A stretch of DNA of 64,000 bases from Streptomyces albireticuli (lineage in GTDB: Bacteria > Actinomycetota > Actinomycetes > Streptomycetales > Streptomycetaceae): contig NZ_JAJQQS010000002.1 in assembly GCF_021228125.1 (NCBI RefSeq), positions 434,001 to 498,000 on the forward strand. Direction: 5' to 3'. The notes under the pieces are model-generated. The model was not told the origin of the DNA and did no database searches. It saw only the letters and a list, made by a program, of their open reading frames with translations. Numbering within the stretch: position 1 is the first letter of the stretch; every line of letters starts with the position of its first letter. Positions 62,338-64,000 of the stretch are shown piece after piece. Both the position numbers and the translations under genes were made by a program.

Positions 62338-63522
62338 CTAAGCGGACGTCTCGGCGTCTGCCAGACGGCCCAGGATGAGCGCGATCCGCAAGGTGAACGC
62401 GGAGCGCACATCGGACGGTGACCATCCGGTGACGTCCGTCACACGTCGGAGGCGGTATCTCACGGTGTTCGGGTGCACGAAGAGCATCCTCGCCGCACCT
62501 TCAAGGCTACTCGCCTGTTCCAGATAGACGCTCAAGGTCTCCAGCAGCGCCGAGCCCGCTTCCTCCAGCGGTCTGTAGATCTCCTCCACCAGCTGCTCGC
62601 GGGCCGTGGTGTCGCCGGCCATCGCGCGCTCCGGAAGAAGATCGTCCGCGAGGACCGGGCGGGGCGCGTCGGGCCAGGCCGCGCAGGCCTTCAGACCGGC
62701 CGCCGCCGCCTGCGCGGAACGCGTCGCCGCCAGCAGGTCGGAGACCACCGGACCGGCCACCACGGGACCCGCCGCGAACGGCCCGATCAGGGCCTTCGCC
62801 GCCTGGAGCGGATTGTCGGAGCCACCCGCGATCACCACCAGGCGGTCCCCGAGCACCCCCGTCAGGACCTGGAGCTTGGCGTGCCGCGAGGCCCGCCGGA
62901 TCGCCTCGACCGTCAGCTCGCTGTCCCCGTTCGGGGCGGTGCCCAGCACCACCGCGACATGCGCCGGCGAATTCCAGCCGAGGGCGGCCGCCCGGGACAG
63001 CGCCCCCTCGTCGGCCTCGCCCGACAGCACCGCGTTGACGACCAGCGACTCCAGCCGGGCGTCCCAGGCGCCGCGCGCCTCCGCGGCCTGGGCGTACACC
63101 TGCGCGGTGGCGAAGGCGATCTCACGGGCGTAGACGAGCAGCGCCTCGCGCAGCACCGACTCGTCGCCCGGGGCGGCGACCTCGTCGATCGCCGACTCCA
63201 TGACCTCGATGGTGGTACGGACCATCTCCACCGTCTGGCGCAAAGTGATCGCCCGCGTCAGCTCGCGCGGAGCCGTGCCGAAGACGTCCGTGCTGATCGC
63301 CTGGGGGGTCTCCGGATGCCGGAACCACTCGGTGAAGGCCGCGATGCCCGCCTGGGCGACCAGGCCGATCCAGGAGCGGTTCTCCGGGGGCATCGCCCGG
63401 TACCACGGCAGCTGGGCGTCCATCCGGGCGATGGCGGCGGCGGCCAGCGTTCCGGCGGACTTCTCCAGGCGGCGCAGGGTGGCGCTGTGCGGATGCGGGG
63501 TGTTAGCGGCGGGTTCAGGCAC
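62338..63522 (-). CDS. fasR: PucR-type transcriptional activator of fatty-acid synthesis
   Basis: The 394-residue protein ends with the PucR helix-turn-helix: SVYLEQASSLEGAARMLFVHPNTVRYRLRR (quoted as FVHPNTVRYRLRRVTDVTGW). Its central GGDEF-like/PucR fold (about residues 165-290) includes VAVVLGTAPNGDSEL. In S. coelicolor, FasR, encoded directly upstream of fabD, activates the fabDHPF operon. The same gene order here supports the assignment. The GTG start at 63522 is 56 bases from the divergent pirin gene. Confidence 0.9.
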   Translation of the reverse strand: MPEPAANTPHPHSATLRRLEKSAGTLAAAAIARMDAQLPWYRAMPPENRSWIGLVAQAGIAAFTEWFRHPETPQAISTDVFGTAPRELTRAITLRQTVEMVRTTIEVMESAIDEVAAPGDESVLREALLVYAREIAFATAQVYAQAAEARGAWDARLESLVVNAVLSGEADEGALSRAAALGWNSPAHVAVVLGTAPNGDSELTVEAIRRASRHAKLQVLTGVLGDRLVVIAGGSDNPLQAAKALIGPFAAGPVVAGPVVSDLLAATRSAQAAAAGLKACAAWPDAPRPVLADDLLPERAMAGDTTAREQLVEEIYRPLEEAGSALLETLSVYLEQASSLEGAARMLFVHPNTVRYRLRRVTDVTGWSPSDVRSAFTLRIALILGRLADAETSA

Positions 63523-63578
63523 GGGACAAGCCTGCCTTATTCGCGTCCCGCGCGGGGTCGCCGGGCTACCGTAGCCCG

Positions 63579-64000
63579 ATGACGCACGTGCGACGCGCCG
63601 TACAGCGCGCCGGGGAGCGCTTCCCCGGCGGGGACCCCGAGGCCGGGATCGAGACCTGGCACGCCTTCTCCTTCTCGGGCTTCTACGACCCCGACAACGT
63701 CCGGTTCGGGCCCCTCGCCGCCTGCAACGAGGAGCACCTCGCGGCCGCGGCGGGCTTCCCGATGCATCCGCACCGCGACGTCGAGATCGTCACCTGGGTC
63801 GTCGAGGGCGAGCTCACCCACGAGGACTCGGCCGGCCACGCCACGGTCGTACGGCCGGGGGACCTCCAGCGCCTCAGCGCGGGCGCGGGCGTGCGGCACT
63901 CGGAACGCAACGAGTCGGCGGGCCCGCTCCGCTTCGTGCAGATGTGGCTCACCCCTTCGGATTACGGCGGCGAACCGTCGTACGAGGTGGTGCGGGGCAT
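63579..64000 (+). CDS. Pirin-family protein, C-terminus cut by window edge
   Basis: About 140 residues are readable. The cupin motif MHPHRDVEIVTWVVEGELTH and the later GVRHSERNESA carry the metal-binding His and Glu positions of pirins. Pirins bind iron; some have quercetinase activity or interact with metabolic enzymes. The start ATG 63579 has a weak ribosome site. It is divergent from fasR with a very short intergenic region. Confidence 0.88.
   Translation, partial: MTHVRRAVQRAGERFPGGDPEAGIETWHAFSFSGFYDPDNVRFGPLAACNEEHLAAAAGFPMHPHRDVEIVTWVVEGELTHEDSAGHATVVRPGDLQRLSAGAGVRHSERNESAGPLRFVQMWLTPSDYGGEPSYEVVRG

Overview
The window is chromosomal DNA of a Streptomyces. The evidence is the very high GC content, the strong G/C bias at third codon positions, many GTG starts, and recognisable Streptomyces blocks: the fatty-acid synthase cluster fasR-fabD-fabH-acpP-fabF, a dgt/dnaG/hrdA-like sigma factor group, ppdK, helix-turn-helix/DUF397/ATPase regulator trios, and DUF3145. 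No phage, plasmid, transposase, rRNA or CRISPR array was seen. Three tRNA genes are present: two Asn(GTT) and one CAT.

Layout. 0-6 kb: a truncated MarR regulator coupled to an MFS exporter, then dus and ppdK. 6-13 kb: repeat-rich spacer, an ArsR-like regulator, a sugar ABC importer lacking its own ATPase, and a KimA-like potassium permease with an OmpR-type repeat array upstream. 13-20 kb: SDR, TSUP transporter, secreted serine protease, a coupled operon (isocitrate-lyase/PEP-mutase-like enzyme, small secreted protein, SBF-like symporter), and a SanA/YdcF-like protein. 20-30 kb: dgt, FAD reductase plus GNAT, dnaG, hrdA-like sigma factor, xylulokinase, tRNAs.

30.1-36.5 kb is the most unusual stretch. 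It holds a seven-bladed PLL-type lectin, a proline-rich small protein, a DUF6065-like protein, a possible 35-aa ORF, a six-repeat NHL propeller with two tandem beta-rich domains, and a GT4 glycosyltransferase. All lie on one strand and none has a visible signal peptide. The block starts just after a tRNA(CAT), and nearly identical GC-rich hairpins sit at its two ends. I treat it as a candidate undescribed carbohydrate-recognition or glycosylation locus.

36.5-58 kb: thioredoxin behind a SigR-type promoter, OsmC and Ohr proteins, class F sortase, an ABC pair with a repetitive N-terminal tail, a MarR/oxidoreductase/Ohr group with palindromic operators, a nitrilase with a secreted pyroglutamyl-peptidase-like protein whose catalytic Cys is replaced, MgtC, an L,D-transpeptidase, a choice-of-anchor-A/SpaA surface protein, and a WhiJ-like regulator trio with twin palindromic operators. 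Two MITE-like elements with perfect terminal inverted repeats and a 200-bp tandem array fill the spacers. 58-64 kb: DUF3145, the FAS II cluster with fasR, and a partial pirin.
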